DNA of 64,000 bases from Streptomyces sp. NBC_01788 (GCF_035917575.1 NZ_CP109090.1:3844001-3908000), one strand, 5' to 3'. Shown: positions 1-8,913, counted from the first letter of the stretch. Program-made: numbers and translations. The notes: generated by a model from the letters alone, not told the origin.

Positions 1-535
1 GAGTGCCGCCGGCGGCCAGTCCGGGGTTGACCGGCAGGGTGACGTCGCGTTTGACCTGCCAGGTGGCAGGGTCGTAGACGAGGGCGGTGGCCTTGCCTGT
101 GCTGGATGTGGCTTTGTCTCCGACGGCGGTCACGTAGTCCCCGGTAGGGATCAGGACCCGTCCGCCCTCCGCCGTGCCGAGGCCATCGAGGACCTGATCC
201 TTGGTGTTCACCTCGTACAGTCGGCTGGGGCGGCCGTTCTTGCGGGGGACCGTCACGATCCAGCGTCCGTCGGTGGTCTTGGTGATCTGAGGGCTGGCCG
301 TATCGTCGTCGTCCGACTGGGTCGGTACCGCGGCCAGCGGTTCGGCGGTGTGGCTGGCCGGGTCGATTCCGGTGATCGTGGACAAGCCGCTGACTTTGGT
401 GAGGACGAAAACCTTCGACCCCTCCCAGTTGTGGCCGAGTTCCACACCGCCAGGGCCGTCGCATGCCGCGAGCGGCAGCATGAGGGCGCCCGCGGCGAGG
501 GCAGGGAGGACACGTCGGATCATCGGGTTCACCAT
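1..535 (-). CDS. Putative lipoprotein, runs off the left edge (partial)
   Basis: The reading frame opens with an ATG that overlaps the stop of the upstream permease gene, and continues without a stop to the window edge (about 178 codons visible). The first residues form a short lipoprotein signal: Met-Val-Asn-Pro, two Arg, a hydrophobic stretch, then the lipobox LAAC. An export and diacylglyceryl-Cys anchor is therefore likely. The mature part has several 'W-x-V-T-V' and 'G-x-Y-V-x-A-V' strand-like segments and an Asp-rich loop, which resembles a beta-propeller, but no family is recognised with certainty. It is the last visible gene of a four-gene operon with an ABC transporter, so it may be an extracytoplasmic partner of that transporter. 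The C-terminus is not visible. Confidence 0.7.
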   Translation of the reverse strand, partial: MVNPMIRRVLPALAAGALMLPLAACDGPGGVELGHNWEGSKVFVLTKVSGLSTITGIDPASHTAEPLAAVPTQSDDDDTASPQITKTTDGRWIVTVPRKNGRPSRLYEVNTKDQVLDGLGTAEGGRVLIPTGDYVTAVGDKATSSTGKATALVYDPATWQVKRDVTLPVNPGLAAGGT

Positions 536-1746
536 TCCTTGATGGCATCGCTGGGGGACAGCTGGGCGGCGCGGCGGGCGGGAACCCAGGCGCCGATCAC
601 GGTCACGGCCAGGGTGAGCAGGAGAATACCGGCCAGGACGCCCGGGTCCGGGAGCGGGATTCCGGCGGGGAGGTAGGGCGCGAGCTCGGAACTGCCGCGC
701 AGCCCGGCAGCCGCTGCGGCGGCCCCCGCGAGACCGAGGAGAGCACCCAGCACGGCACCCGTGGCTCCGATGATCCCGGTCTCGGCGACGAACATGGTCA
801 GGACGGCCCGGTTGCCGAACCCGAGGGCTTTGAGGATGCCGATCTCCCGGGCCCGCTGCCTGGACAGCGCGCCGGTGACCACCAGCGCACCGACCAGGGC
901 GACCAGGCCGAGGACGACGAGCAGCACCTGGCCGGCGGTGTGGATCAGGGACAGGACGCCTGGCAGTGCCGACATTTCCTGCTGCAGGGAGGTGGCCGCG
1001 TACCCGGCAGACTGGATATCGCTCAGAAGCCCGGGGACATCACGCGCGGTGCGGGCCAGCACGGTGATGCGGTCGTATCCGACGGAGGTCGTGAACTCGG
1101 ACTCGGTGACACCGGCCTTCGCCGCGGCCCATCGCACCACGGTCGCCTCGTCGGCGTACGCCGCGTCAGGGCCGTCCAGCTGCCAGGCCGGATCGAACAG
1201 GCCCACTACCCGAACCGAAGCGGGCACCCCGGTGCCCTGTCCGGCGGAAGTGCTTCGGGTGGTGGTGACCGTGATGCTGTGCCCCAGCAGGGGTGTCAGG
1301 TCGCTCCCCTGGGCCCGCTTGGGCAGCACGACCTCACCCGGGTGCAGCGGAAACAACTGCGTGCGGACGGATTTCAGCAGCGGCGGCAGCAGCGAGGGGC
1401 GCGGGGTCGTGGCGTAGAGCAGCACGCCGGGCACCTGCTGGTCCTTGTAGCCGAAGGATACCTGGGCGCGTGGCTCGACCGAGGTGACGTTCGGCAGGGC
1501 GGACAGGGTCCGCACAGTCTCGGTGCTGAGCGGCTTGGAGTCGGTCCGCTCCATGAGTCTGTCGACTGTGACGCTGCGGTTGGCCGTGCCCTCCTGGACG
1601 CGGTCGCGGGCGGCGCTGTCAGCCCGGTCGGAGATGCCGAGGGCCGTGACGCAGACCGCGGCCGCCACGGCCAGGAGAACGGTGAGGCCGATGAACCGGC
1701 GCCACATGGAACGGACGTTGGCGGCTGCCATGGCAAACGGGTTCAT
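529..1746 (-). CDS. ABC transporter permease, FtsX/MacB-type
   Basis: 405 residues. There is one N-terminal membrane segment (about residues 18-40), then a large extracytoplasmic domain of about 220 residues resembling the MacB periplasmic core. Three C-terminal membrane segments follow (about 275-300, 320-350, 370-392), ending in the FtsX-family tail 'PARRAAQLSPSDAIKEW'. This is the standard layout of FtsX/MacB permeases, which are mechanotransmission or lipoprotein/peptide-export transporters rather than importers. The start overlaps the ATPase stop by 4 bp, and the stop overlaps the next lipoprotein start, so translation is probably coupled. With the ATPase it would form a dimeric transporter. 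The substrate is unknown; the neighbouring lipoproteins and secreted protein are candidate partners. Confidence 0.88.
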   Translation of the reverse strand: MNPFAMAAANVRSMWRRFIGLTVLLAVAAAVCVTALGISDRADSAARDRVQEGTANRSVTVDRLMERTDSKPLSTETVRTLSALPNVTSVEPRAQVSFGYKDQQVPGVLLYATTPRPSLLPPLLKSVRTQLFPLHPGEVVLPKRAQGSDLTPLLGHSITVTTTRSTSAGQGTGVPASVRVVGLFDPAWQLDGPDAAYADEATVVRWAAAKAGVTESEFTTSVGYDRITVLARTARDVPGLLSDIQSAGYAATSLQQEMSALPGVLSLIHTAGQVLLVVLGLVALVGALVVTGALSRQRAREIGILKALGFGNRAVLTMFVAETGIIGATGAVLGALLGLAGAAAAAAGLRGSSELAPYLPAGIPLPDPGVLAGILLLTLAVTVIGAWVPARRAAQLSPSDAIKEW

Positions 1747-2483
1747 CGGGGGGTCTCCTGCGTATCCGCGGACAGGTCAGTGTCGCGGTCTTCCTCTGTA
1801 GTCAGCGCTCCGCGGTCCATCCTCAGCACGCTGTCGGCGTAGGAGGCGACGGTGGCACTGTGCGTGACCAGCAGCACCGCCCGACCTTCGTCGGCGACCT
1901 GCCGGAAGAGCTGGAGCATGCGCTGCTCGCTGTCGGCGTCCAGATTGCCGGTCGGCTCGTCGGCCAGGACCGTGCCGGGGTTGTTGACCAGGGCCCGGGC
2001 CAGGGCGACGCGCTGCTGTTCGCCGGCGGACAGCTCGCTGGGATGGTGCTCGGCCCGATCGGCCAGGCCGACCCGTTCCAGCAGATCCTGGGCTTGTTGC
2101 GCTCCGGCCTTGGTGCTGCCGAGATACGGCAGGGCCGCGTTGCGCAGGGCGCTGTGCTGCGGCAGCAGGTTGAACGCCTGGAAGACGAACCCGAGCGAGG
2201 ACCGTCGCAGCCGGGTCCGCTCCCGTTCGGGCAGTGACCAGGCGTCGTGGCCGTCGACCAGCACGGTGCCGCTGTCGGGCGGCAGCAGTAGCCCCATGAT
2301 CTGGAGCAGCGTGGTCTTGCCCGACCCCGAGCGGCCAACCAGTGCGGTGATACGCCCGGCAGGCAGTTCCAGCGCGGCGTTGTCAAGGACGTCAACCCGC
2401 TGCCCGCGCAGCACGTACGACTTGCGTACCGACTGCACGGAGAGTGTCACGGGTGGCCTGTCGGTCATGGTTCGGCGGCTCAT
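1743..2483 (-). CDS. ABC transporter ATP-binding protein, MacB/LolD-type
   Basis: 246 residues. Walker A is GRSGSGKTT (about residues 50-58), the signature motif is [15 protein letters not shown] (about 150-164) and Walker B is [11 protein letters not shown]. The '[10 protein letters not shown]' form and the short length are typical of the LolD/MacB/FtsE group that works with FtsX-like permeases. It would hydrolyse ATP at the inner face of the membrane to drive the permease encoded immediately downstream. The 4-bp overlaps on both sides (with the upstream lipoprotein and the downstream permease) show a tight operon. The first ATG gives a normal N-terminus, so this start is accepted. Confidence 0.93.
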   Translation of the reverse strand: MSRRTMTDRPPVTLSVQSVRKSYVLRGQRVDVLDNAALELPAGRITALVGRSGSGKTTLLQIMGLLLPPDSGTVLVDGHDAWSLPERERTRLRRSSLGFVFQAFNLLPQHSALRNAALPYLGSTKAGAQQAQDLLERVGLADRAEHHPSELSAGEQQRVALARALVNNPGTVLADEPTGNLDADSEQRMLQLFRQVADEGRAVLLVTHSATVASYADSVLRMDRGALTTEEDRDTDLSADTQETPR

Positions 2484-4183
2484 TTCTTGGAAGGTTCACC
2501 TGACGGCGTCGTGCGGGCGTGTAGCTGACCGCCCCTGAGGAGTGTGAGTTTCCAGGCGCTCCAGGTGGCCTTGAGGTCACAGCCGGACTGCGAGGCATCG
2601 GCACGATACAGACTGGGCAACTGCGCGCAGCCGCGATGCGCCTCCATGCCTCTGTCAATCGCCTCACGGATCTCGCTGTCCATCGTCCCGCCAACGATCA
2701 GGTAAGCCCTGACCACCGTCGCATAGGCACTCACCGATGGCAGACGCTCCGGATTGGCGGCCCAGGAACGCAGTTCGGCCGCGGTGACCCACTGCGGAAC
2801 CGATCCTGAACGGCCGGTGTCGGAGAGCGTCGTGACCACTGTGGCTGCGGCCGTTACTTTGGCAGGGTCGTCCAGGGACCACGCGGCAGCCTGTGGCTGT
2901 GGTGTGCCAACACCCATGTCCGCGCAGGCCAGAGCCGCCCGTGACCATGCCTCGGCGTTCTCCGGGGAAACAGCGGTGGGCACCGCCTCGGCGGAGTGGC
3001 ACAACGCGCTGTCCGCGGCGGTTGGTTCAGCTCCGCTTGCCAGCTTCAGGGCGGCGGCGGTCGTGAGCCGGACATGCGGGTCCGCAGATATCTGCGGATC
3101 AGCCGCGATCTTACGGAGCGCTGCTGCCTGAGTACTGTCACGCGTGGACTCTCCTGCCAGCGCACGCAGTCGCAAGCCGTAGACCGACGCCTCCGGGCTC
3201 CCCGCATACGCGGTGGAGTCGCGTATCGTTCCATCAGGCAAGGTGTCTGCGGTGATCCTGTTCCGCACAGCAGCGTAGGAGTCTGATGGCGCACCAGCGG
3301 CCTGTGCGACGGTAACCGCGTAGTACAGGTCGCGGTAGTCAAGCGACGCGGCATTGTGCTGCACCAGCTTGGCCCAAAGTTTCGCGTCGAGTTTCGAGGG
3401 CACGCCCGCAGCCTGGCTCAACACCGCGTAATTGTAAGCGTCCAGCAGCGCCTGATAGCGCTCCTTCTCCCCCAGAGCGGTGAAGTCAGAGATGGAAGGT
3501 TCACGCACTGCCATGAGAGCCTGCGGAACGGAGGCTCCCAGCAATCGGAAGCCACGAGCGAGGTCAGCGGCCTCACTGAGCGCCAGGCTGTCGCCGGTTT
3601 TTTTGGCGGCCTGCCTCAACCACGGCAATGTCAGAGTGCGGTCATCCTCGGTGATCCCACCACTGGCAGCGAGTGCCTCCAAGGCTGCCGCGGTAGCCGC
3701 CGCCCGGTAGGGGCCGTCGTCCGGGTGCTCGTTACCCGGCTCGCTGAACCATCCCTGGCCCGTGCGCATTCTCCGCAGCGCGGCGGCGTCGGATGCGGTC
3801 AGCAGATCTGCTGCACCGGCCGAGGCAAGGGGAGCAAGCCAACTACGCCCCCACAGAGGGGACGTTCCGATGGCCTCCTGCCGGAAGAACGCCCCCGATT
3901 TGGCGCTGAGGCCCAGTTGGGGCTTCGGGCCGAGCGACGTCTTCAGGCGCACCGCGTAGGAATTGTTCTCCGGGCCCGCGGGTTCGTCTCGCAGGAACGG
4001 GGGATAATACATGCCATTCTGTGCGCTCACCAGGAGCGACAGTTCTTGCGTCACAGGTGCGACGCCGCCAGGTTCAGCTGCATCGGATTTCCCCTCACAG
4101 CCGACCAGAAGCAGGCAGCACGCGAGGCCGGCTGCCGAAGCAGTGAGCGAGCGGCTCCACCCGGTCGCGGTGCGCTTGGTCAT
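2480..4183 (-). CDS. Large lipoprotein with alpha-toroid-like repeats
   Basis: 567 residues. The N-terminus is a clear lipoprotein signal (Lys-Arg region, hydrophobic core, lipobox LLVGC at about residues 25-29), so the protein should sit on the outer face of the membrane. The mature part is almost all helical and rich in Ala and Leu. It has segments such as 'GWFSEPG...[17 protein letters not shown]' that resemble the helical repeats of prenyltransferase or squalene-cyclase alpha/alpha toroids. No catalytic DxDD-type motif was seen, so a binding or structural role is more likely than cyclase activity. It is the first gene of the operon and overlaps the ATPase start by 4 bp. Function is not recognised; the toroid call is an inference from sequence texture. 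Confidence 0.75.
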   Translation of the reverse strand: MTKRTATGWSRSLTASAAGLACCLLLVGCEGKSDAAEPGGVAPVTQELSLLVSAQNGMYYPPFLRDEPAGPENNSYAVRLKTSLGPKPQLGLSAKSGAFFRQEAIGTSPLWGRSWLAPLASAGAADLLTASDAAALRRMRTGQGWFSEPGNEHPDDGPYRAAATAAALEALAASGGITEDDRTLTLPWLRQAAKKTGDSLALSEAADLARGFRLLGASVPQALMAVREPSISDFTALGEKERYQALLDAYNYAVLSQAAGVPSKLDAKLWAKLVQHNAASLDYRDLYYAVTVAQAAGAPSDSYAAVRNRITADTLPDGTIRDSTAYAGSPEASVYGLRLRALAGESTRDSTQAAALRKIAADPQISADPHVRLTTAAALKLASGAEPTAADSALCHSAEAVPTAVSPENAEAWSRAALACADMGVGTPQPQAAAWSLDDPAKVTAAATVVTTLSDTGRSGSVPQWVTAAELRSWAANPERLPSVSAYATVVRAYLIVGGTMDSEIREAIDRGMEAHRGCAQLPSLYRADASQSGCDLKATWSAWKLTLLRGGQLHARTTPSGEPSKK

Positions 4184-4262
4184 CGAGGACTCCGTGATAC
4201 TCCGTCGGCGAGGGGCGGGAACGGCTGGGGCGGGACGGTGCCCGCCCCAGCCGGAACATCTG

Positions 4263-4760
4263 TCAGAAGGCCCCGGCGTAGACGCACTTCTCCGAGACGG
4301 AGATCGACGAGGTCACCTGGCCCGAGCCGCAGCTGCGGGTGGAGACGTAGGTGGTGCTGAAGTTCGGCTTCATCTGACCGCTGGTGTCAGCGATCCACGT
4401 GTTCGTGTTACGCCAGCGCACCTCACCGAGCGACTTGCTCTTCATGGTGAGCGTGGCGCTGGGCGTCTTCGAGATCGTCAGGCTGGCGCTGACGCCGTGC
4501 GCCTCGAGCTCGGCGCGGTTCTGGATCCACTGGGCGTTGGACGGGTTGGTGCCCAGCAGCTTGGTCGAGGCCGTCCAGTCACACGCGCTCACGTAGGTGC
4601 CACAGTGCCAGGCGTTGACCTGGAACGTGTCGCCACCCGAGAGGTTCCAGGTGGCAGAGTCACTGGTGGCGCTGGCGGGACCAGCCGCCAGGACCAGCCC
4701 GGCGACGGCGACGGCTGCGGCGCCGGCCCCCGCGAGACGAGTGCGGATCGATATACCCAT
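4263..4760 (-). CDS. Small secreted cysteine-containing protein
   Basis: 165 residues from the chosen ATG, which is preceded by AAGGAG at good spacing; a longer frame upstream has no such site. A classical signal peptide is visible: Arg-rich start, Ala/Val core, and cleavage likely after 'GPASA' near residue 32. The mature protein has five Cys (in HCGTY, SACDW, TRSCG and EKCV contexts) and many Ser, Thr and Trp residues, which suggests a compact secreted beta-rich domain with disulfides. It ends about 80 bp before the lipoprotein-ABC operon and is read in the same direction. Gene content resembles bacteriocin-type cassettes in which a small secreted protein precedes a MacB-like transporter, but the sequence does not match a bacteriocin family I know. 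Confidence 0.75.
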   Translation of the reverse strand: MGISIRTRLAGAGAAAVAVAGLVLAAGPASATSDSATWNLSGGDTFQVNAWHCGTYVSACDWTASTKLLGTNPSNAQWIQNRAELEAHGVSASLTISKTPSATLTMKSKSLGEVRWRNTNTWIADTSGQMKPNFSTTYVSTRSCGSGQVTSSISVSEKCVYAGAF

Positions 4761-5115
4761 GGTGCGCTCCTTGGTCGTTGTCGTACGGATTTGATGACGT
4801 CGACATCGGACCGCAAGGACCAGCATTCGGCTGTAGCCGACGCTCCCCCCGAGGTCGTGGCAGAGAAGCTACATAAGTGATCGATGAGACCCTAGGAATC
4901 TTCACTTTCCTGAGGTTTTCTTGAGAAAACAGGCCAGGAATATCTGTTTTGACATGAGTTGGTCAACAACAGCGGGGGTTGTTGCGAGCCTGCTGTACTC
5001 CGGGACCGCCCTCGCTTGCCTCACAAGCGTGGGTGTGGCGCAGGAGGCCAACCCGTCGACACGTGATCACGCTCCTGCAGGCCGCCGTCTGTCAGAACCT
5101 GATGCCATAAACCAT
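4761..5115. other. Intergenic, no convincing gene
   Basis: About 350 bp of noticeably more AT-rich sequence upstream of the secreted-protein gene. It should hold that gene's promoter. A 70-codon plus-strand frame at 4921 has no ribosome binding site and no recognisable content, so it is not called. Confidence 0.5.
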
Positions 5116-6054
5116 GAGCCTGCGCCATCCTGAAATGGCTGGTCATGGGCCTGGCGTGTTGTTGTTCCGGGGTGCTCGTGGGGTCGTGGGCGGCAGTCTG
5201 CGGTGTAGAGCATCTGCCAGCGGCGTACTTCGAGCTTCTTCAGGACAGAGGGCGCGATCTGAGGTTTCCCGCCTCGACCGGACCGAAGGATCAAGTCGCC
5301 GCGGCCGACCGCGTCACTCCGGCTGGGGACGAATCGGTCACGCTGCCCCGAGAGGCTTCCCGTCAAGATCGGCGAGGTCTACGATCCCGGGCTGTGCCAC
5401 ATCTCCGCTCACTCTCATTGATCCTGGTCGCCGCCTTCGTCTTCGGCGTCACTGCCGCTCTGCTCAAAGGCACCGACGACAGCGTCCGGCAGGTGTACGG
5501 CAACATGTCAGCGCCTTGGCTCATGCTCGCGTTCCTGCCGGCAAGGCAGGCCCGCGGCATCCTCCGGGGCATGGTGGTCGGCACGATCGCGACCATGCTC
5601 GGCCTGGCCGGCTTCTACCTGGCCACCGGATTGATCTCCGGCCTCGGAGACCACGGCTTGCTCGGCGACCTGCGCCTGGAGTTCACCCACAACCTGTACT
5701 GGTTCGAGTGTGGCCTGATCAGCGGACCTGTCCTGGGGGCTCTGGGCGGGTGGTCCGCGCGCTTTCGGTACGCGGCTCCGCTGGCGGTCGCAGGGCTGTT
5801 CCTGGCGCTGGAACCTGCTGTCGTACTTCCCGTCACCCACCTTCCCGCCGTCAACCGTGCGCTGTTGAACTGGGGAGTCCAGCCCGTAATCCCGTATCTG
5901 CTCGAGGCCCTGCTCGGCGTGGCACTCGGTGTCCTGGGGCTGATGCGGCTGGCCCGCATCGCGGCCGCGAACCCCGTATCGGCGCCTTCTCAGTGAGACC
6001 CACCGTCTTGAAGTGGCTGGTCTGGGGCCTGGCCCTTCAAGATGGCGCAGGCTC
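5116..6054. mobile_element. Possible transposable unit with 14-bp terminal inverted repeats
   Basis: GAGCCTGCGCCATC at 5116-5129 is repeated exactly in inverted orientation at 6041-6054. Just inside each end is a related sequence of about 25 bp (TGAARTGGCTGGTC...GGGCCTGGC), and both copies lie in the same direction. The only plausible gene inside is the membrane protein at 5394-5996; no transposase was recognised. No target-site duplication is obvious. It could be a non-autonomous element, or an insertion sequence whose transposase was replaced or decayed. The inverted repeat is seen directly; mobility is inferred. Confidence 0.4.
5394..5996 (+). CDS. Integral membrane protein, DUF6518-like
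   Basis: About 200 residues from a GTG at 5394. The open frame extends upstream to 5145, but that part has no membrane-protein character and is poorly conserved in appearance. The ribosome binding site is weak for every candidate, so the start is uncertain. Five or so hydrophobic segments are visible (for example 'LILVAAFVFGVTAALL', 'MVVGTIATMLGLAGFYLATGLISG', 'LLEALLGVALGVLGLM'). A loop holds 'GALGGWSARFR'. The layout matches small actinobacterial DUF6518 membrane proteins of unknown function. It lies alone between inverted repeats, so it may have arrived as a cassette. Confidence 0.6.
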   Translation: MPHLRSLSLILVAAFVFGVTAALLKGTDDSVRQVYGNMSAPWLMLAFLPARQARGILRGMVVGTIATMLGLAGFYLATGLISGLGDHGLLGDLRLEFTHNLYWFECGLISGPVLGALGGWSARFRYAAPLAVAGLFLALEPAVVLPVTHLPAVNRALLNWGVQPVIPYLLEALLGVALGVLGLMRLARIAAANPVSAPSQ

Positions 6055-6095
6055 CTTAGTCAACCCCCTCCACCCGGCACACCCGGCAGGACACC

Positions 6096-6295
6096 TGCGC
6101 CCCCTGCGACCACCAGGGCATCCTTCCCGGGTCGACCCGGCCGGCCGGTTCCTCTGCGCCCTGTGCAGCGACGTCCCGCTGGACGCCCGCTGCAAACGCT
6201 GCGCGGACGAAGCCATGACCACCGACCAGGCGATCTGCTGGCAAGAGAGATCCCAGAAGGACTGCTGCGCTGGGGCACGACCGATGGCGTTGTAA
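6096..6295 (+). pseudogene. Frameshifted zinc-ribbon remnant
   Basis: One frame gives 'CAPCDHQGILPGSTRPAG' from 6096. Near 6145 the coding signal moves to another frame, giving 'FLCALCSDVPLDARCKRCAD' and running to a stop at 6293. Joined, these give three CxxC pairs typical of a zinc ribbon. A single indel around 6130-6149 would restore one frame. No start codon with a ribosome site is evident, so it looks like a decayed gene at the edge of the mobilization module. It could also be chance Cys codons in two frames. Confidence 0.35.
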
Positions 6296-6339
6296 GGCCC
6301 CGCGCGGCCTAGCCAAGACCCAACATCGCAGCCGATCCG

Positions 6340-8052
6340 CTACCGCCGGGACCTGTTCCGCCCTGAAGCCGGGGAAAGAACGGTCGGCTGCGGTGCAGGA
6401 GCCGCCCCACCATCGGACCATGCCCCTGTGCTCGTGTGTCGACGAGCAGCTTCAGCTCGGCGGTTCGGTATCGGGTTCCGACCAGCGTGCTGAATGCGAG
6501 TGACAAGAACGCGGGCGGGCTGGCGGGCTGATATCAGCTCGCGTTGGACGGCTGCCTCCTTCAACAGTTGCCGCGGTTGGTGGCCACGGGCTTCGGCGTC
6601 ACTGAGGACAGTGGCGAGGGCAGGCCAGGCAGTGTCGGCGAGGATGCGCTCGGCGTGGTCAGGAACGGTGGCACGAACGTCATGGGCCAGACTCCGACTG
6701 ACATACTCCTGGAGATGGCGGGGCGCCAGTTCTTCCAGCACGGGGACAAGTGCCTGCTCGGTCGCCATCTGGAGGTGTTGGACAGCCCGTCGAGCAGCCT
6801 CGGCCTGTTGGGCCTGCTGCTTCGCCTCGTGCCATCGGGCAGCAACGATAGTGGCCCAAACCAGCGCCGCGGTGAGTGCGGCCAGAACGCTGCCGTCCGG
6901 ACCAGTGGCAGTGTGGGCGACGTCGCGGACGGCTGCACGCAGGACGTGTGCGGCCTGATGCTCAGCTTCGACCTGAGATCGCTGGGCGCGGGCGAACGTC
7001 CGGGAAGCGGCATGGAGCTCAGGGCGCAGGCCCGCCGGAGCCTTCTGAGCCGTGACTTCGATCAGTTCGCCCAGGGCGGCGATGTGCGCCTGGATAAGGG
7101 TGTCGTCGCCGTTCATGTCGGTGTGCAGGGCGTCAAGGGCGTCGGTGGCCTGCTCCCAGGGGCTGGCCGGCCGGTTACGGCGGGCGGTTGGGTGCTCCTC
7201 GGGAGCGGTGGCTTCCAAGCGTGCCCTGAGCTTGGGAAGGGTGAGGTCGGGGGCGATCTTTCCGCCGGGGTGGTAGATCTGTTCGCCGTTGTCGTTGACG
7301 TCGCCGGGGCGGCCCACGGCGTAGCCGAGGAGGTCTCCGGACGGTCCGCGGCGGGGTTTGACTGCGATGCCGTCGGCTTGGAGGTAGGCGAGGAGTTCCT
7401 CGGCGTCGCTGGCGTGGGGGATGGCGGTGCGGATGCGGTCCTGGAGCCATTCGCGGCTGGTCTGCTGCCAGCCGAGGCGGTGGGCCTTGTGCATCTCGGC
7501 CTGGGTGGGGCGGCGGGATGCGGTGCCATCGCCCTTCTTCAGTCGGCGCAGGCCGTAGTCCTTCTCGATCTGCCGGCAGGCGTCGCCGACGCGGAGGCCG
7601 CTGTCGTGGAGTGTGGGGCGGCGGCCGTCTTCGCGGATGGTGGTGGCGAGGATGTGGATGTGGTCGTCGGCGTGGCGCACGGCGATCCAGCGGCAGCTGA
7701 GGTCGTCACCCGGTGGGGCGATGCCGGCGGCCTCGACGATGCGCTGGGCGATCTCGGCCCATTCGGTGTCGGAGAGGTGGCGGTCCTCCGGGGCGGCGCG
7801 GACGGGGCAGTGCCAGACGTGGTCGGTGACTTTCTTGCCGAACTCGCTGTTGCGCAGCCGTACGGGCGCGTCGAGGTGGCGGGCGAGTTGGGTGAGGGTG
7901 GCGTTCTCGTCGCGGCCGGGGTCGGGCATGCCAAGCATCGCGAAGCCGGCGACGATGTGTGGGTCGGTGTGCTCGTCGTGCCGGCCGGGTCCATAGAGGT
8001 AGGCGAGCAGGCCACGGGTGTTGGATCCGGCCGGTTTGATGGCGGCGATCAT
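6340..8052 (-). CDS. Relaxase / mobilization nuclease (MobA/VirD2-type)
   Basis: 570 residues. The N-terminal relaxase domain starts 'MIAAIKPAGSN' and has Tyr18 and Tyr20 in 'LLAYLYG', candidates for the nicking tyrosine. The metal-binding cluster HADDHIH follows at residues 127-133. The family cuts one strand at oriT, stays attached to the 5' end and pilots the strand in conjugation. The C-terminal half is a long helical region rich in Ala, Gln and Glu with one hydrophobic stretch (about residues 395-412), and it ends in a basic tail. The start overlaps the MobC stop by 4 bp, so the pair is coupled. No coupling protein or transfer ATPase is visible, so the element is probably mobilizable rather than self-transmissible unless those genes lie to the left. 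Confidence 0.88.
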   Translation of the reverse strand: MIAAIKPAGSNTRGLLAYLYGPGRHDEHTDPHIVAGFAMLGMPDPGRDENATLTQLARHLDAPVRLRNSEFGKKVTDHVWHCPVRAAPEDRHLSDTEWAEIAQRIVEAAGIAPPGDDLSCRWIAVRHADDHIHILATTIREDGRRPTLHDSGLRVGDACRQIEKDYGLRRLKKGDGTASRRPTQAEMHKAHRLGWQQTSREWLQDRIRTAIPHASDAEELLAYLQADGIAVKPRRGPSGDLLGYAVGRPGDVNDNGEQIYHPGGKIAPDLTLPKLRARLEATAPEEHPTARRNRPASPWEQATDALDALHTDMNGDDTLIQAHIAALGELIEVTAQKAPAGLRPELHAASRTFARAQRSQVEAEHQAAHVLRAAVRDVAHTATGPDGSVLAALTAALVWATIVAARWHEAKQQAQQAEAARRAVQHLQMATEQALVPVLEELAPRHLQEYVSRSLAHDVRATVPDHAERILADTAWPALATVLSDAEARGHQPRQLLKEAAVQRELISARQPARVLVTRIQHAGRNPIPNRRAEAARRHTSTGAWSDGGAAPAPQPTVLSPASGRNRSRR

Positions 8053-8765
8053 GCGGACGGGTTCTTCGAAGGGTCGGCGGGCTCGCTCAGGGCTTCGGCG
8101 ATCAGCTCCAGCAGGCGCTGGAGCTCGGCGAGGTTGCGGCGGATGTCGGGCGGGGCGAGGTCGCTGTTGAGCGCCCGGGCGATCTGGTTGATGTTGACGC
8201 CGATGCGGTTGAGGTGGCGCAGCACCCGTGTGCGGAACTCGTGTGTGCGGCGGCGGTCCTCGGACAGAGGCAGATTCGCAGTGAACCGGCCGTCCACGAA
8301 GGCGAGGACGACATCGGCGGCGAAGCCGGATTCGCCCTTGTAGCCGTGCTCCGTGGCAGCCTCCTGCACGCGGACGCGTTCCTCGCCGAGGAATCGCAGA
8401 GGGCCGACGCGCTCTACGCGCTTGTCACCGGTGAAGCGGCGGATCGTGGGCTGAGCACGCGGATCGCCGGCATCGGCCGGCACGGGGCGGAGCACGGCTC
8501 GCTGGGCGGCGTGGAGTTCGTCCGGCTCGGGGCTGCCCTCGGCCCCGAGCCCCCGGCCCGGCGCCCCCTGGCGCTGGGCCCCCTCCGCCACCCCTGGGGC
8601 GGAGATCCCCGAAGCCCGGCCTTGAGTCGGACTCGGGGTACTACTGGCTCCGCCGGGAGCAGCCCGTCCGAACGCGCGCCGCAGACGGTTCATCAGCGTA
8701 GGCGACTTCGTCAGCGGCAGCGACGCGTTAGGGAGGCCCTCGGCTTCGTGCGGGTCGTAGGTCAC
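8049..8765 (-). CDS. MobC-like relaxosome accessory protein
   Basis: 238 residues. The first 110 are Pro/Ala/Gly-rich and probably disordered. The conserved part follows: 'RVQEAATEHGYKGESGFAADVVLAF', which is ribbon-helix-helix-like, then 'LNRIGVNINQIARALN', the hallmark of the MobC family (PF05713). MobC proteins bind oriT and help melt it for the relaxase. Its stop overlaps the relaxase start by 4 bp. The region just upstream (8766-8913), with inverted sequences, is the natural candidate for the site it binds. The family is recognised from the 'NINQIARxLN' motif; the long N-terminus is unusual, and a shorter start is possible. Confidence 0.85.
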   Translation of the reverse strand: MTYDPHEAEGLPNASLPLTKSPTLMNRLRRAFGRAAPGGASSTPSPTQGRASGISAPGVAEGAQRQGAPGRGLGAEGSPEPDELHAAQRAVLRPVPADAGDPRAQPTIRRFTGDKRVERVGPLRFLGEERVRVQEAATEHGYKGESGFAADVVLAFVDGRFTANLPLSEDRRRTHEFRTRVLRHLNRIGVNINQIARALNSDLAPPDIRRNLAELQRLLELIAEALSEPADPSKNPSA

Positions 8766-8913
8766 AGGTGAATCTCCGGAGCGGGTGGCAGGCGGGCTGG
8801 TTGCGTGATGGCGGCTTCCAGCTGTCCACAGGGCGTGGATAAGCGATCGGCCTGGCGAGAGCGGGGCCCGCCTGGCCGGTGGGCAGGAGAGGTTCCGCCC
8901 ACCGGCCAGGCGG
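8766..8913. promoter_or_regulatory. Candidate oriT/control region with hairpin and opposed DnaA-like boxes
   Basis: The gap holds TGTCCACA (8824-8831) facing GTGGATAA (8836-8843); both resemble Streptomyces DnaA boxes in opposite orientation. A 16-bp perfect inverted repeat follows (8870-8885 with 8898-8913, 12-nt loop) and abuts the DUF2637 stop codon. The hairpin lacks a T-run, so it may be a weak terminator or a nicking-region hairpin beside the relaxase operon. Confidence 0.4.

Noticed and set aside
4263..4760. Lactococcin 972 family bacteriocin
   Set aside because: The gene context is suggestive, but the mature protein is longer, Cys-rich and lacks the pattern I know for that family.
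4921..5133. 70-codon plus-strand frame with a hydrophobic stretch
   Set aside because: No ribosome binding site, no recognisable family, and it runs into the inverted repeat; too weak to call a gene.
5145..5393. Upstream part of the DUF6518-like frame as real coding sequence
   Set aside because: It starts inside the subterminal repeat, has no ribosome site and no membrane-protein character; the GTG at 5394 fits better, though not strongly.
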